NCBI RefSeq assembly: GCF_015354575.1
Contig: NZ_JACAFQ010000018.1
Location: 1 to 64,000, forward strand
Reading direction: 5' to 3'
Source: Pseudomonas sp. UFMG81
GTDB lineage: Bacteria; Pseudomonadota; Gammaproteobacteria; Pseudomonadales; Pseudomonadaceae
Length of the DNA stretch: 64,000 bases
Part shown: piece after piece, positions 16,948 through 25,335 of the stretch
Layout of the letters: every line of letters begins with the position of its first letter
Position numbering within the stretch: the stretch's first letter is position 1
Position numbers and translations under genes: made by a program
Notes under the pieces: model-generated
Seen by the model: only the letters and a program-made list of their open reading frames with translations
Databases searched by the model: none
Told to the model about the DNA's origin: nothing

Positions 16948-18677
16948 GTCAGTTCGGCAACCTGGGTCTTCTGCTTGGCCGCGTTGGCCGGGGGAGGGGT
17001 TACGGGGGCGGCGGCCACGGGCTCGCCGTTCTCCTGCTGGAACAGGATCGCTTCGTTGAGGGTGTCGGCATCCAGGTAGCCGTGTTCGAGCAGGATCTGC
17101 CCCAGCGGCTTGTGCTCCTCGGCCTGGGCCTTGAGCGCCAGGGCCAGGACGTCGTCGTCGATGGCGCGCCACGACAGCAACAGCTCGCCCAGGCGCAGGC
17201 GCTGCTGCTGCAACTGATCGGCCGAGGGGAAGTCGTGCATGGTCTTGTCCCACACCAGCGGCTTGCCGAGGAACAGGTAGCCCAGGTACAGGCGCCAGGC
17301 GCGGGCGGCGGCCATGGCGTTGATGAAGTTGCCGATGATCATCCGCGGCCCCGACAGCAGCGCATGCTCCCAGCCATACAAACGACCAACGAAGTAGGCG
17401 CGCTGGAGGATGCGCAAGCTCAGGGCCACGGTGTTGGCCCACATCAGATCAAGCAGCGCGCTGTTGGGGCTGAACGCCGAGGGGAAGAACACCTGCCAGT
17501 GGCCGCTGGCATTGAGTGCCAGGAACGCCAGGTGCTGGGCCAGCAGCAGGTAGGCGAGGATGGCGATGAACGAGGTGATCAGGCCCTTGCGGTCACGGAA
17601 CAGCAGGTACTTGGTCGCCAGCGAGCCTTGCCAGCCCACCTGGCTCCAGCCCTGCAAACCGATGCCCAGGGTCCAGCGGGCTTTCTGCCGATAGGCGGTG
17701 CGGAAGGTGTCGGGGAAGTACTCGCGCACACCCAGGGGCATGTGCACGGCCACCATCTTCTGCTCGCCATTGCCGAACCAGGTGGTGCGCTTGGCCACGT
17801 AGTCCACCGGGAACTTGCCGAAGATCTGCTTCATGCCACGCCGGGCCAGGCGCGCGCCGATGTCGTAGTCCTCGGTGAGGGTGTCGGTGTTGAACGGCTG
17901 GTTGTTGGTCTCGGCCGACAGCTCCAGCAGCGCCTTGCGCGAGAAGCAGGTGCCGACGCCGGCCGAGGGCACCATGCGCGACATGCTTTCGCGCACCACC
18001 AGGTCCTTGGTGTGCCATTCGGCGAACTCGTCCATGTAGGTGCCGGCCACCAGTTCATACCAGTCGCGCTCAAGCGAAGTGACCGGCAGCTGGATGAAGT
18101 CGATGCGCGGCAGCAGGTAGTTGAAGTAGTGCAGCTCCAGGCGGTGCAGCACGTCTTCGCTGTCGTGCAGGATCGCCCCGGCGAAGGGCTCGGGCATGCG
18201 TGCGTCCTGGGCGAAGATGGCCTGGATGATCCAGTTCAGGCAGTCGGCCTTGCAGGTCGGGCCGTCGTGGGGCACCTCGACGCGCACCAGCTGCTTGTAG
18301 CGCCGGCGCATGCGCTCCACTTCGTCGATGGTGCGCTGGTCGTTGCAGTAGGTGCCGACGAAGATGTAGTAGTTCTTGTAGTCCAGCGAGCCGACCATGT
18401 TCTCCAGCATTGGCGCGATCACGTCGTACTCCAGCCAGGCCGGGATCATGATCGCCAGCGGCTGCTCGGGCTTGGCGCGCAACTGTTCCACCGTCAACGC
18501 CTGGTAGCGGCGGCGGCGGATCAGCAGCTTGCGGTAGACCTGGCGCACCCAGTACCAGGCGTCGATGAACAGGTCATCGAGGCTGGACAGCAGGATCAGC
18601 ACCCCGACGAAGGCGGTGACGAGTTCCAGCACGCGGTAGTAGTCCGCCAGCAGGTACGGCCAGTAGAGCGACGACAT
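16944..18677 (-). CDS. NfrB-like family-2 glycosyltransferase with C-terminal MshEN domain
   Basis: A 577-residue inner-membrane glycosyltransferase. One membrane helix (about 15-35), a GT2 domain with HDSED (metal/nucleotide), TEDYDIG (base) and QKARWTLG (QxxRW), and several membrane helices (about 360-460). The C-terminus (RLRLGELLLSW...LGQILLEHGYLDADTLNEAI) matches an MshEN/T2SSE-N domain, a c-di-GMP-binding fold. In E. coli NfrB is activated by c-di-GMP and makes a secreted ManNAc-dependent glycan that phage N4 uses. The adjacent WecB-like gene fits the same precursor, UDP-ManNAc. Polymer identity here is inference. Confidence 0.88.
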   Translation of the reverse strand: MSSLYWPYLLADYYRVLELVTAFVGVLILLSSLDDLFIDAWYWVRQVYRKLLIRRRRYQALTVEQLRAKPEQPLAIMIPAWLEYDVIAPMLENMVGSLDYKNYYIFVGTYCNDQRTIDEVERMRRRYKQLVRVEVPHDGPTCKADCLNWIIQAIFAQDARMPEPFAGAILHDSEDVLHRLELHYFNYLLPRIDFIQLPVTSLERDWYELVAGTYMDEFAEWHTKDLVVRESMSRMVPSAGVGTCFSRKALLELSAETNNQPFNTDTLTEDYDIGARLARRGMKQIFGKFPVDYVAKRTTWFGNGEQKMVAVHMPLGVREYFPDTFRTAYRQKARWTLGIGLQGWSQVGWQGSLATKYLLFRDRKGLITSFIAILAYLLLAQHLAFLALNASGHWQVFFPSAFSPNSALLDLMWANTVALSLRILQRAYFVGRLYGWEHALLSGPRMIIGNFINAMAAARAWRLYLGYLFLGKPLVWDKTMHDFPSADQLQQQRLRLGELLLSWRAIDDDVLALALKAQAEEHKPLGQILLEHGYLDADTLNEAILFQQENGEPVAAAPVTPPPANAAKQKTQVAELT

Positions 18678-18683
18678 GCGGCG

Positions 18684-20864
18684 TTACTTGCCTTTGTGCT
18701 TCAGGCGCAGGCGACGGGCCACCACACCGAGCAACAGCAGCAACAGGACGATCGCCGAGAGGGTCGGCAGTGCCCACACCAGCTGCTTGCGCCACTGGTG
18801 GAAGGGGGTGCCGGCCAGGTTGAGCTCGGGGTCGGTGGTGTCGATCCAGGTCAGCGGGCCCTGCTCGCCGACCACCACGGCATTGCCCTGGGTCAGCAGG
18901 AACGGCACTTGCGGCACCATGTCGGGGTTGCCGAGGCTGTTCCAGAGAATGCCTTGCTGGCCGGCGGAGCCGACCACCGACAGCGTGCCCAAGCCCTGTG
19001 GGCCTTGCAGGTCGAGGGCCAGCTGCTGGTTGCCCTGGGCTTGCAGGCGTTGCAGTTCAGCTACGCCCAGCACCGGCTTGGCGCCTGGCAGTTGCACGTC
19101 CACGGCGAGGAACGGTCGGCTCGGCTTGATTTCGGCCTGGCCGGCGGCCAGTACCAATTCGGCATTGACCGGCGACAGCGCGGCGGCGCTGGCCAGGCGG
19201 ATCAGCTTGCCCAGGTGACTGACCGGCGCTTGCAACGCAGCCTGGTCGACGATCACCTGTGGCTTGCCAGCCAGCAAGGGCAGCAGGCCGATGAAGGTAC
19301 CGTCGGGCTCGGCGTCGGCCATGGTCAGGTAGCTGCTGGGCAGGACATTGACCGGGTAGGCCTGCGGTACTTCGGCGCAGTTCGGCGAGCTCGGTTGGCG
19401 CTGGAAGCGCACCTGCACGGTGTTGGTGACCCCCAGGGCGTAGCCGGGGATGCGTGCCTTGAGGCGCTCGGGGGTGCCGTCGGCGGTCAGCTGCGCGGCA
19501 TTGAGCAGGACGTTGTTCCAGATCACCGAGGCCACCGGCGCGGTGCTCGAGGCGCCCGGCGCGGCGGCCAGGTCGAAGTTGAGCTCACCCGGCATGCGGC
19601 CGTTGACCGACACCGCGCTGAGCGGGAAGGTGGCGGTCCATTCGCCGCGGCTGACCACATCGAAGGTGCCGAAATTGCCGCCCAGGCTGCTCAGGCGCAG
19701 GTGACCGTGCTCGTTGCGCAGCGCTTCGCCCACTGCCTGGACCTGGGCCTGGCGCGACACCAGCACGTTGCGCCAGTGCGCGTCGAGCACACCGGCGGCC
19801 TTGGCACCGGCATCGGCGGCCACGGCGATCAGCGCCTGGCGGCCGAGGCTGTGCAATTGCAGTTGCTGGGCGGGCAGGGCGCCGCCGGCGAGGCTTGCAC
19901 GTTGCTTGCGCCATTGCGCCAGGGCGGCGAGGGCGTCCGGGTCGTCTTGCAGCTGCTGGGCCAGGGCATCCAGTGCCGCCGTGAGTTGGGATGCAAGGGC
20001 GGCGTCGGCAATGGCCAGGTCGGCGCGGGTGGCCTCGGTGTCGAGGAGCAGCAGTGCGCCCAGCTCGGCCGGGTTGGCCAGGGTGTGCCGGCCTTGGCCG
20101 GCCAGGGCCGCGAAGGCCGGGATCTTGGCCAGGGCCACGGGGACTTCGACGCCGGCCAGGCTCAGGTTGTCGCCGACCTGGGGCAGGGCGCGTACCTGGG
20201 CGCGTCGGGCGTTGCGCTCCAGGGCCACGCCCAGGCGCCAGGCGCTGTCGAAGCTGTCACGCTCAAGCGCGCCTGCAGCCACCAGAATCACCGGCTGTGC
20301 TGGCAGGCTGCTCCAGGCTTCGGCCAGGCTGGCCAGCGAGGACATCGCGTAGCGGTAGGTCAGGCGTGTTTCCGGCGACAGGGTCAGGACGTTGGCGGTG
20401 GCCCGCGGCGGGGCGCAAAAGTCATCGGAGACCGGCGAGCTCCAGTCCAGGCTGAAATTGACGAAGCCGCTGGCATGCTTGCCGCTGTCCACCGCCAGGG
20501 TGCGACCCAGGTCGCCTTCGCCACGAATGACGCGCTCGGCCACACGAGGCTGGCCGTCCACGGCCAGGCGCAAGGTCGCGGCTTGTACTTCGCCTTTGAT
20601 GAACTGGCCCTTGAGTTCGATCTGTGCATCGCTGATCGCTACACCGCGTGGCACCGGCAGGAAGAACGCCTGGCGATTGTCGGCCTGGTCGAGCACCACC
20701 GGGTTGGTGATGCCCAGGTCTTTCAGCGACACGCTGCGTGACACCTGGTCCTGGGCGAGCAGCGCCTGCAGCGCTTCGCTGGCGGGGCTGGCGTGGGCGA
20801 GAAGCGGGGCGGTCAGGGCAGTGCTCAGGAGCGCGAACTGCAAGCGGCGAGTCGTGGGATTCAA
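18684..20864 (-). CDS. BcsB-like periplasmic glycan-export subunit
   Basis: A 726-residue protein: signal peptide (LNPTTRRLQFALLSTALTAPLLAHA), BcsB-type carbohydrate-binding and flavodoxin-like repeats (FFLPVPRGVAISDAQIEL, SGFVNFSLDW, NVLPSSYLTM), one C-terminal membrane helix (about 695-718) and a basic tail. In cellulose synthesis BcsB sits against the synthase and guides the chain through the periplasm; here it would pair with the NfrB-like enzyme seven bases downstream. The start is TTG 20864, with AAGGA nine bases upstream; an upstream in-frame ATG (20975) would add 37 residues before the signal peptide. Confidence 0.8.
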   Translation of the reverse strand: MNPTTRRLQFALLSTALTAPLLAHASPASEALQALLAQDQVSRSVSLKDLGITNPVVLDQADNRQAFFLPVPRGVAISDAQIELKGQFIKGEVQAATLRLAVDGQPRVAERVIRGEGDLGRTLAVDSGKHASGFVNFSLDWSSPVSDDFCAPPRATANVLTLSPETRLTYRYAMSSLASLAEAWSSLPAQPVILVAAGALERDSFDSAWRLGVALERNARRAQVRALPQVGDNLSLAGVEVPVALAKIPAFAALAGQGRHTLANPAELGALLLLDTEATRADLAIADAALASQLTAALDALAQQLQDDPDALAALAQWRKQRASLAGGALPAQQLQLHSLGRQALIAVAADAGAKAAGVLDAHWRNVLVSRQAQVQAVGEALRNEHGHLRLSSLGGNFGTFDVVSRGEWTATFPLSAVSVNGRMPGELNFDLAAAPGASSTAPVASVIWNNVLLNAAQLTADGTPERLKARIPGYALGVTNTVQVRFQRQPSSPNCAEVPQAYPVNVLPSSYLTMADAEPDGTFIGLLPLLAGKPQVIVDQAALQAPVSHLGKLIRLASAAALSPVNAELVLAAGQAEIKPSRPFLAVDVQLPGAKPVLGVAELQRLQAQGNQQLALDLQGPQGLGTLSVVGSAGQQGILWNSLGNPDMVPQVPFLLTQGNAVVVGEQGPLTWIDTTDPELNLAGTPFHQWRKQLVWALPTLSAIVLLLLLLGVVARRLRLKHKGK

Positions 20865-20983
20865 CGATCTGGTCCTTGAAGGTTCAGGGGCGTTGCCGGC
20901 ATAAAAGCGAACGCAAACGTGTGCGCCGACAGGCACCAAAGGCGCGCGTCTAAGCATGGAAAGCAGGAAATTCAATGAGGGCG

Positions 20984-21155
20984 GGGGTGGCCAGGTGCCG
21001 CGGGCCGCCAGTGGAGCGCGATGACATTTCCTATGAACATCGGGGGCATACTTTCTAGTATCAAAGTGCCAATGTCAATAATTTGGTGTTTTGTTGTAGG
21101 AAAATTCCCTAAAACGTTCATTAAATTTTACGTCGCCGTTTTTTTGACGAGATGC
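20984..21155 (-). promoter_or_regulatory. AT-rich promoter region of the glycan operon with FleQ-like boxes
   Basis: A gap of about 290 bases between the epimerase stop and the BcsB-like start, sharply AT-rich. A perfect minus-strand TTGACA overlaps GTCAATAATTTGGT (21074-21087), which matches the Pseudomonas FleQ consensus GTCAATAAATTGAC at 11 of 14 positions. A second similar stretch, TTCATTAAATTTTA (21117-21130), keeps TCA and TAAATT. An imperfect palindrome TAGGAAAATTCCCTA lies between them. FleQ with c-di-GMP controls exopolysaccharide operons in Pseudomonas, so this is a plausible control region. The -10 is not clear. Confidence 0.55.
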
Positions 21156-22292
21156 TCAGTGCCCAGTAAATGCGGTGAATGACCGCCCCAGCAGGGCATC
21201 GACAATGCGCTCGCTGGCCTTGCCGTCACCATACGGGTTAACGCTGCGTGCGACCTGGGCGTACAGCGCCGGATCGTCGAGCATCGCGGCCACGGCCTCG
21301 ACGATCCGGGCGCTGTCGGTACCTACCAGCTTCACCGTGCCGGCGGCCACGGCCTCCGGGCGCTCGGTGGTATTGCGCATCACCAGCACCGGCTTGCCCA
21401 GGTGTGGCGCTTCCTCTTGCACCCCGCCGGAGTCGGTGAGCACCAGGTGGGCGCGCTGCATGTACCAGACGAATTCCAGGTAATCGAGCGGGTCGATCAG
21501 GTGCACGTTGGGGTTGTCGCCGAGCACGGCCATCACCACGTCGCGCACCTGCGGGTTGAGGTGCACCGGGTAGACGATCTGTATATCGTCGCGCTGGGCC
21601 AGCTGGCCCAGCGCCTGGCAGATCTGCTGGAAGCCTTCGCCGAAGTTCTCGCGGCGATGCCCGGTGACCAGCACCAGGCGGCGACGGGCGTCGAGCCAGG
21701 GGTAGCGGCGGGTGAAGCCTTCGCCGATGTGCGGTTCGCGTTCGAGTTTGCGCACGATCAGGTCCAGTGCATCGATCACGGTGTTGCCGGTGACGTGGAT
21801 CTGCCCTTGCAGGTTTTCCTGCAACAGGTTGGTGCGCGAGGTGTGGGTCGGGGCGAACAGCCAGCGCCCCATCACGTCCACCACTCGGCGGTTCATCTCC
21901 TCGGGGAAGGGCTGGGTCAGGTCGCCGGTGCGCAGGCCCGCTTCGACATGGCCAATGGCGATGCCGCGGTGAAAGGCGGCCATGGCGCAGGCGGCCGCGG
22001 TGGTGGTGTCGCCATGCACCAGCACGCAATCCGGCTTGAGCTCGTCGAGCAGGGCGTCGATGCGGGTCATCAGGCGGGCGAACAGGCCGTTGAGGGTTTG
22101 CCCCGGGACCATTACATCGAGGTCATGGTCGACCTCGATGGCGAACAACTGCAGCACTTGGTCGAGCATCTGCCGGTGCTGGCCGGTGCTGCAGACGATG
22201 CTCTGGACCCCTTCGGTGCGCGCCAGGACCTTGACCAGTGGCGCCATTTTTATGGCCTCCGGGCGGGTGCCGAACAGCGTCAGAACTTTCAT
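21156..22292 (-). CDS. wecB: UDP-N-acetylglucosamine 2-epimerase, WecB type
   Basis: A 378-residue non-hydrolysing epimerase converting UDP-GlcNAc to UDP-ManNAc in the cytoplasm. Typical signatures are LFGTRPEAIKMAPLV, HGDTTT, GHVEAGLRTGD, FPEEMNRR, VTGHRRENFG and TDSGGVQEEAP. Start ATG 22292 has GGAG nine bases upstream; the longer frame adds only a few residues. It heads the glycan locus in the same direction, and in E. coli WecB is needed for the NfrB-made glycan, so the pairing is meaningful. A separate housekeeping copy may exist elsewhere. Confidence 0.92.
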   Translation of the reverse strand: MKVLTLFGTRPEAIKMAPLVKVLARTEGVQSIVCSTGQHRQMLDQVLQLFAIEVDHDLDVMVPGQTLNGLFARLMTRIDALLDELKPDCVLVHGDTTTAAACAMAAFHRGIAIGHVEAGLRTGDLTQPFPEEMNRRVVDVMGRWLFAPTHTSRTNLLQENLQGQIHVTGNTVIDALDLIVRKLEREPHIGEGFTRRYPWLDARRRLVLVTGHRRENFGEGFQQICQALGQLAQRDDIQIVYPVHLNPQVRDVVMAVLGDNPNVHLIDPLDYLEFVWYMQRAHLVLTDSGGVQEEAPHLGKPVLVMRNTTERPEAVAAGTVKLVGTDSARIVEAVAAMLDDPALYAQVARSVNPYGDGKASERIVDALLGRSFTAFTGH

Positions 22293-22388
22293 TGCAGGCC
22301 ACTCCATGAGCAAACGAACGGTTGAAGGGCGCGGATGATACCGGATCGCCAGCGCCGTGCATTGATCTGGAGCGGGTGTGCGTAATGC

Positions 22389-23171
22389 TCAGTCGTGCAG
22401 CAGGTGCACGCTCAGCCCAGATTCACCGGGTGCAAGCTCTGGTCGCAGGGTCAGGGCGGGAATCGCATAATCGCCGCCGTTCTGCCGACGGAACGCGATG
22501 GGGGCGTCCGTCCACAGGCCGTCGAGCCTCTGGGCCAGCTGTGCGCAGGCCGTGGTGAAACCATCGCTGTCCATTCGGCTGGTGCGGTAGACCGCAAAGG
22601 GTGGCAGCACTTCGAACCCTGGGTAGAACAGCATGCCGTGGTGGATGGGGAAGAGGATGTCGTTGAGCGGGCCGTTGATGCCGCGTTCGCTGTAGTGCGA
22701 GGCCCAGCCACCCATGCTGACCATCAACATGGCGCGCTTGCCGGCCAGGCGCCCTTCACCGTAGCGGTCGCCCCAGTGGTGGTCGGAATGTTCGCCCACG
22801 CCGTAGGCAAAACCGTAGGCGTAGACGCGCTCGACCCAGCCTTTGAGGATTGCCGGCAGGCCGAACCACCACAGCGGAAACTGCAGGATGACCGCATCGG
22901 CCCATTGCAGCTTGGCTTGTTCGGCCGCGATGTCATCGGCCTGGGTGCCGTTGGCCAGGGCAAGGCGGGAGGCCTCGGAGGGGTTGAAACGCTCTGCTGC
23001 GGGGTGAGCGAGGTAATCGTCGGCGTCTAGCACGGCCTTGAATTTCATGGCGTACAGGTCCGAGACCTGGACGCTGTGGCCTTGTTGGCGCAGGTGCTCG
23101 ACGGCGAAGTCCTTGAGCGCGGCATTGAGCGAGCGCGGTTCGGGATGGGCATAAACGATCAGGATGTTCAT
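22389..23171 (-). CDS. NAD(P)H:quinone oxidoreductase-like flavodoxin-fold protein
   Basis: A 260-residue member of the NQO1/MdaB flavodoxin-like family. The FMN/FAD-binding start is MNILIVYAHPEPRSLN, then FPLWWFGLPAILKGWVERV and MGGWASHYSERGINGPL. Such enzymes reduce quinones or azo compounds by two electrons. The start is ATG 23171 with GGAG; the longer frame is a shadow of the LysR gene. It is divergent from that regulator with about 90 bases between, the usual arrangement of a LysR target. Confidence 0.85.
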   Translation of the reverse strand: MNILIVYAHPEPRSLNAALKDFAVEHLRQQGHSVQVSDLYAMKFKAVLDADDYLAHPAAERFNPSEASRLALANGTQADDIAAEQAKLQWADAVILQFPLWWFGLPAILKGWVERVYAYGFAYGVGEHSDHHWGDRYGEGRLAGKRAMLMVSMGGWASHYSERGINGPLNDILFPIHHGMLFYPGFEVLPPFAVYRTSRMDSDGFTTACAQLAQRLDGLWTDAPIAFRRQNGGDYAIPALTLRPELAPGESGLSVHLLHD

Positions 23172-23220
23172 TGCGGTTGTACTCCGGCAGTGGGGGATGG
23201 CCAAAGCATGCGGATACCGC

Positions 23221-23244
23221 GAATATTGTTGAAATGAATATCCA
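23221..23244. promoter_or_regulatory. Dyad in the LysR/quinone-reductase intergenic region
   Basis: GAATATT, nine bases, AATATCC (23221-23243) is an interrupted dyad with the core TATT-N9-AATA. It lies in the short gap between the divergent genes, where a LysR protein would bind to control both. Confidence 0.5.
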
Positions 23245-23261
23245 GAATTGCAGGTATTGCC

Positions 23262-24164
23262 ATGCACAATTCCTTGCGGCGCCTCGACCTCAACTTGCTG
23301 GTCACCCTCGACGCACTGCTCGCTGAACATAATGTGACCCGCGCGGCCGAACGGCTGCACCTTTCCCAGCCGACGGTGAGCGTGCAACTGGCGCGTTTGC
23401 GCGAAGCCCTGGGCGACCCGCTGTTGTTGCCGGGCCCACGCGGCATGCGGCCCACGGCGCGGGCCGAGGCATTGAGGATGCCGCTGGCCCAGGCGCTTGA
23501 AGCCTTGCGCCTGGCCATTGCCGGGGATGAACCGTTCGATCCTGCTCAAGCCAGGATCACTTGGCGCGTGTGCGCCACCGACTATACCGAGGCGACCATC
23601 CTCTTGCCGGCCTTGAGCGCACTGCGCGCACAGGCACCTGGCACGCGCCTGGCGATCCTCGACATGAATCCGCCGACGCTGGTGCGCAAGGCGGAACTGG
23701 GTGAACTGGACCTGGCGTTTCACATTTCGATCGATGCACCACCGGGTCTGCGCCAGAAACCGCTGTTCACCGATCGCTATGTGCTGGCCGGGCGCGCCGA
23801 TCATCCACGGCTCCGGCGCCGGCCGACGCTCAAGCAGTTCTGTGCGCTGGAGCATGTGATCGTGTCGCCTGATGGCGGTGGTTTCGTTGGGCCGACGGAC
23901 CATGCTTTGGCCGAACAGGGGGTGAAGCGTAACGTGGTGATGTCGGTGCCGCGCTTTTCTGGAGTGGCGGCGATGCTGGCCAGTTCCGATCTGGTAGCGA
24001 TGCTGCCGCAGCGCCTGGTGGCCGGGAATCCGGCGCTGGCCGTGGTGGAGGCCCCGCTGCCGGTGGCGGGTTTCGAAATGCTGATGCTGTGGCCGGAGCG
24101 GGTGCACCGTGATCCTGGCCACCGCTGGCTGCGGGAACACCTCGTCACGCTTGCAGCGCGTTGA
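23262..24164 (+). CDS. LysR-family transcriptional regulator
   Basis: A 300-residue LTTR with N-terminal winged helix (LRRLDLNLLVTLDALLAEHNVTRAAERLHLSQPTVSVQLARLREALGDPL, abbreviated here by its ends) and a NodD/NahR-like effector domain (ATDYTEATILLPALSAL, MLPQRLVA). It belongs to the group that commonly regulates an adjacent quinone reductase or aromatic-degradation gene. It is divergent from the flavoprotein gene, with a dyad between them. The inducer is unknown. Confidence 0.9.
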   Translation: MHNSLRRLDLNLLVTLDALLAEHNVTRAAERLHLSQPTVSVQLARLREALGDPLLLPGPRGMRPTARAEALRMPLAQALEALRLAIAGDEPFDPAQARITWRVCATDYTEATILLPALSALRAQAPGTRLAILDMNPPTLVRKAELGELDLAFHISIDAPPGLRQKPLFTDRYVLAGRADHPRLRRRPTLKQFCALEHVIVSPDGGGFVGPTDHALAEQGVKRNVVMSVPRFSGVAAMLASSDLVAMLPQRLVAGNPALAVVEAPLPVAGFEMLMLWPERVHRDPGHRWLREHLVTLAAR

Positions 24165-24435
24165 GCTTGGGGCTGTCGAACGCGCCCCTGGTGCGCCGGC
24201 CTCTATTTGCTCCAGTCGTTGATGAGCACTGAAGCAGGCATACTATGTGGTACGAAATATAGTAGTTGTGAGAAGGGTAAAGCCTTGTCCCTAAATCACT
24301 TTTTACAGGCGTTGATACGATACTTGCTAGTCGCCGGTACGATACAGCTGCTGTTCTGCATACGCGATATCGCCAACTTCTCCTCCGCGGCAGAGCGGGT
24401 GAGAACACATGCGCACGCAACCGACTACTGTCAGG
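24165..24435. other. Intergenic region, no gene recognised
   Basis: About 270 bases past the LysR stop, more AT-rich than the gene. Only short frames with unusual composition are present. No terminator with a clear T tract was found. Confidence 0.4.
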
Positions 24436-24606
24436 TCACGCGACGAATGACTGGTCCGAGGGTTCGCTTTGCTGATGATCCTGCAGGATGTTGAAATGTA
24501 CCGCAGCGATACATAGGCCAGCCAAGCCGATGCTGGCAACGACGATGTCGCCCAACAGCATGCCGGCGAGCAGGGTCATCAAGCTGAGGCGGCTGATTGT
24601 CGTCAT
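24436..24606 (-). CDS. Small membrane protein, 56 residues
   Basis: A short minus-strand frame starting at ATG 24606: MTTISRLSLMTLLAGMLLG, then one or two hydrophobic segments to about residue 38, then a polar tail (ILQDHQQSEPSDQ). The composition is typical of a small inner-membrane protein. The ribosome site is weak, and no family is recognised. It runs in the same direction as the two small genes at 24743-25083. Confidence 0.45.
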   Translation of the reverse strand: MTTISRLSLMTLLAGMLLGDIVVASIGLAGLCIAAVHFNILQDHQQSEPSDQSFVA

Positions 24607-24742
24607 GTTCGTGTCCGTCGCGACGAGAAAGGGGCGTGGTCACCACCTTAACGCTCAATGGTGGGACGAGCAGCCGTGCAATTTGCAGGTGGCAGGAGAT
24701 ACCTACGGTTTGGCAGTTCCGGCGCAAGGAGTACAAATGTAC

Positions 24743-24973
24743 TCACAAGCGGGCCAGCAGCAGGTTCTCTGGCAGGATCTGTCCATCGTCAGGCGGCAAG
24801 CCCCCAGCTTGGGTTTCATGCGCCCGTTGCAGGGTGGTGGCGACAGCGATTTCCGTTCGTGCCTCGATGCTGCGCGCCACGCCACCCACGGAGCGGTCGC
24901 CGAAGCCCAGCAGCGAGCAGCCGTTGTTGATCAACACGAAGAAGGCAAGCAACCAAAAGGGGCCGCATTTCAT
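24743..24973 (-). CDS. Small lipoprotein-like exported peptide, 76 residues
   Basis: Starts MKCGPFWLLAFFVLINNGC, a signal sequence with an imperfect lipobox and Cys19, then a mostly polar chain ending in LPENLLLARL. Its ATG overlaps the stop of the 37-residue gene just upstream (ATGA), so the two are translationally coupled. No family is recognised. The pair could be a small envelope module. Confidence 0.6.
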   Translation of the reverse strand: MKCGPFWLLAFFVLINNGCSLLGFGDRSVGGVARSIEARTEIAVATTLQRAHETQAGGLPPDDGQILPENLLLARL

Positions 24974-25083
24974 GACAGCAACCCCTGGGCGTTGGCGGCG
25001 GTGATCGCGAGGATGAACACGATGTAACCAAGAATCGCGGCGTAGGCACCTTGGCGCAATGCATCGAGGAGGAGGGTGGGCAT
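24970..25083 (-). CDS. Tiny membrane protein, 37 residues
   Basis: ATG 25083 with GGAG eight bases upstream. The product MPTLLLDALRQGAYAAILGY continues into a single hydrophobic helix (IVFILAITAANAQ) and stops at LLS. The stop codon overlaps the start of the lipoprotein-like gene. The good ribosome site and coupling make it real despite its length. Function unknown. Confidence 0.55.
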   Translation of the reverse strand: MPTLLLDALRQGAYAAILGYIVFILAITAANAQGLLS

Positions 25084-25335
25084 GTGTGAAGCTCCAGATG
25101 TTGCTGATGGAGCCAAGCGTGATGCAGTCGCGGATCGATGAGAAACGATGTTCAGCGATGGCGACTATTGATGGACTTGATCGTTATGGCGCTTGAGCAG
25201 CGCCAGCGCAGATCGGTAGTGCAGGGTGGAGCAGGGGCGGAAGTGACTCAACTAGACTGAATGTGTCGTCGAGTGATTTGATCTGCCCACTTCGCGTTGG
25301 CACTTTCGGGGCCCGGATCCTTTGGAGCATTCATC

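Noticed and set aside
17082..20741. 1219-codon open frame on the plus strand opposite the NfrB- and BcsB-like genes
   Set aside because: GC-rich antisense shadow: low-complexity His/Gln/Gly/Val composition, no motif, no ribosome site, while the opposite strand encodes clear protein families.
3141..24744. Shared 13-mer GGAGTACAAATGT at about 3141 and about 24728, both in small dyads
   Set aside because: A 13-base match between two sites in 64 kb is expected by chance; surroundings are unrelated.
24488..25027. 179-codon plus-strand frame over the small minus-strand genes
   Set aside because: No ribosome site and no protein-like pattern; the opposite strand holds signal-peptide-bearing frames with ATGA coupling.
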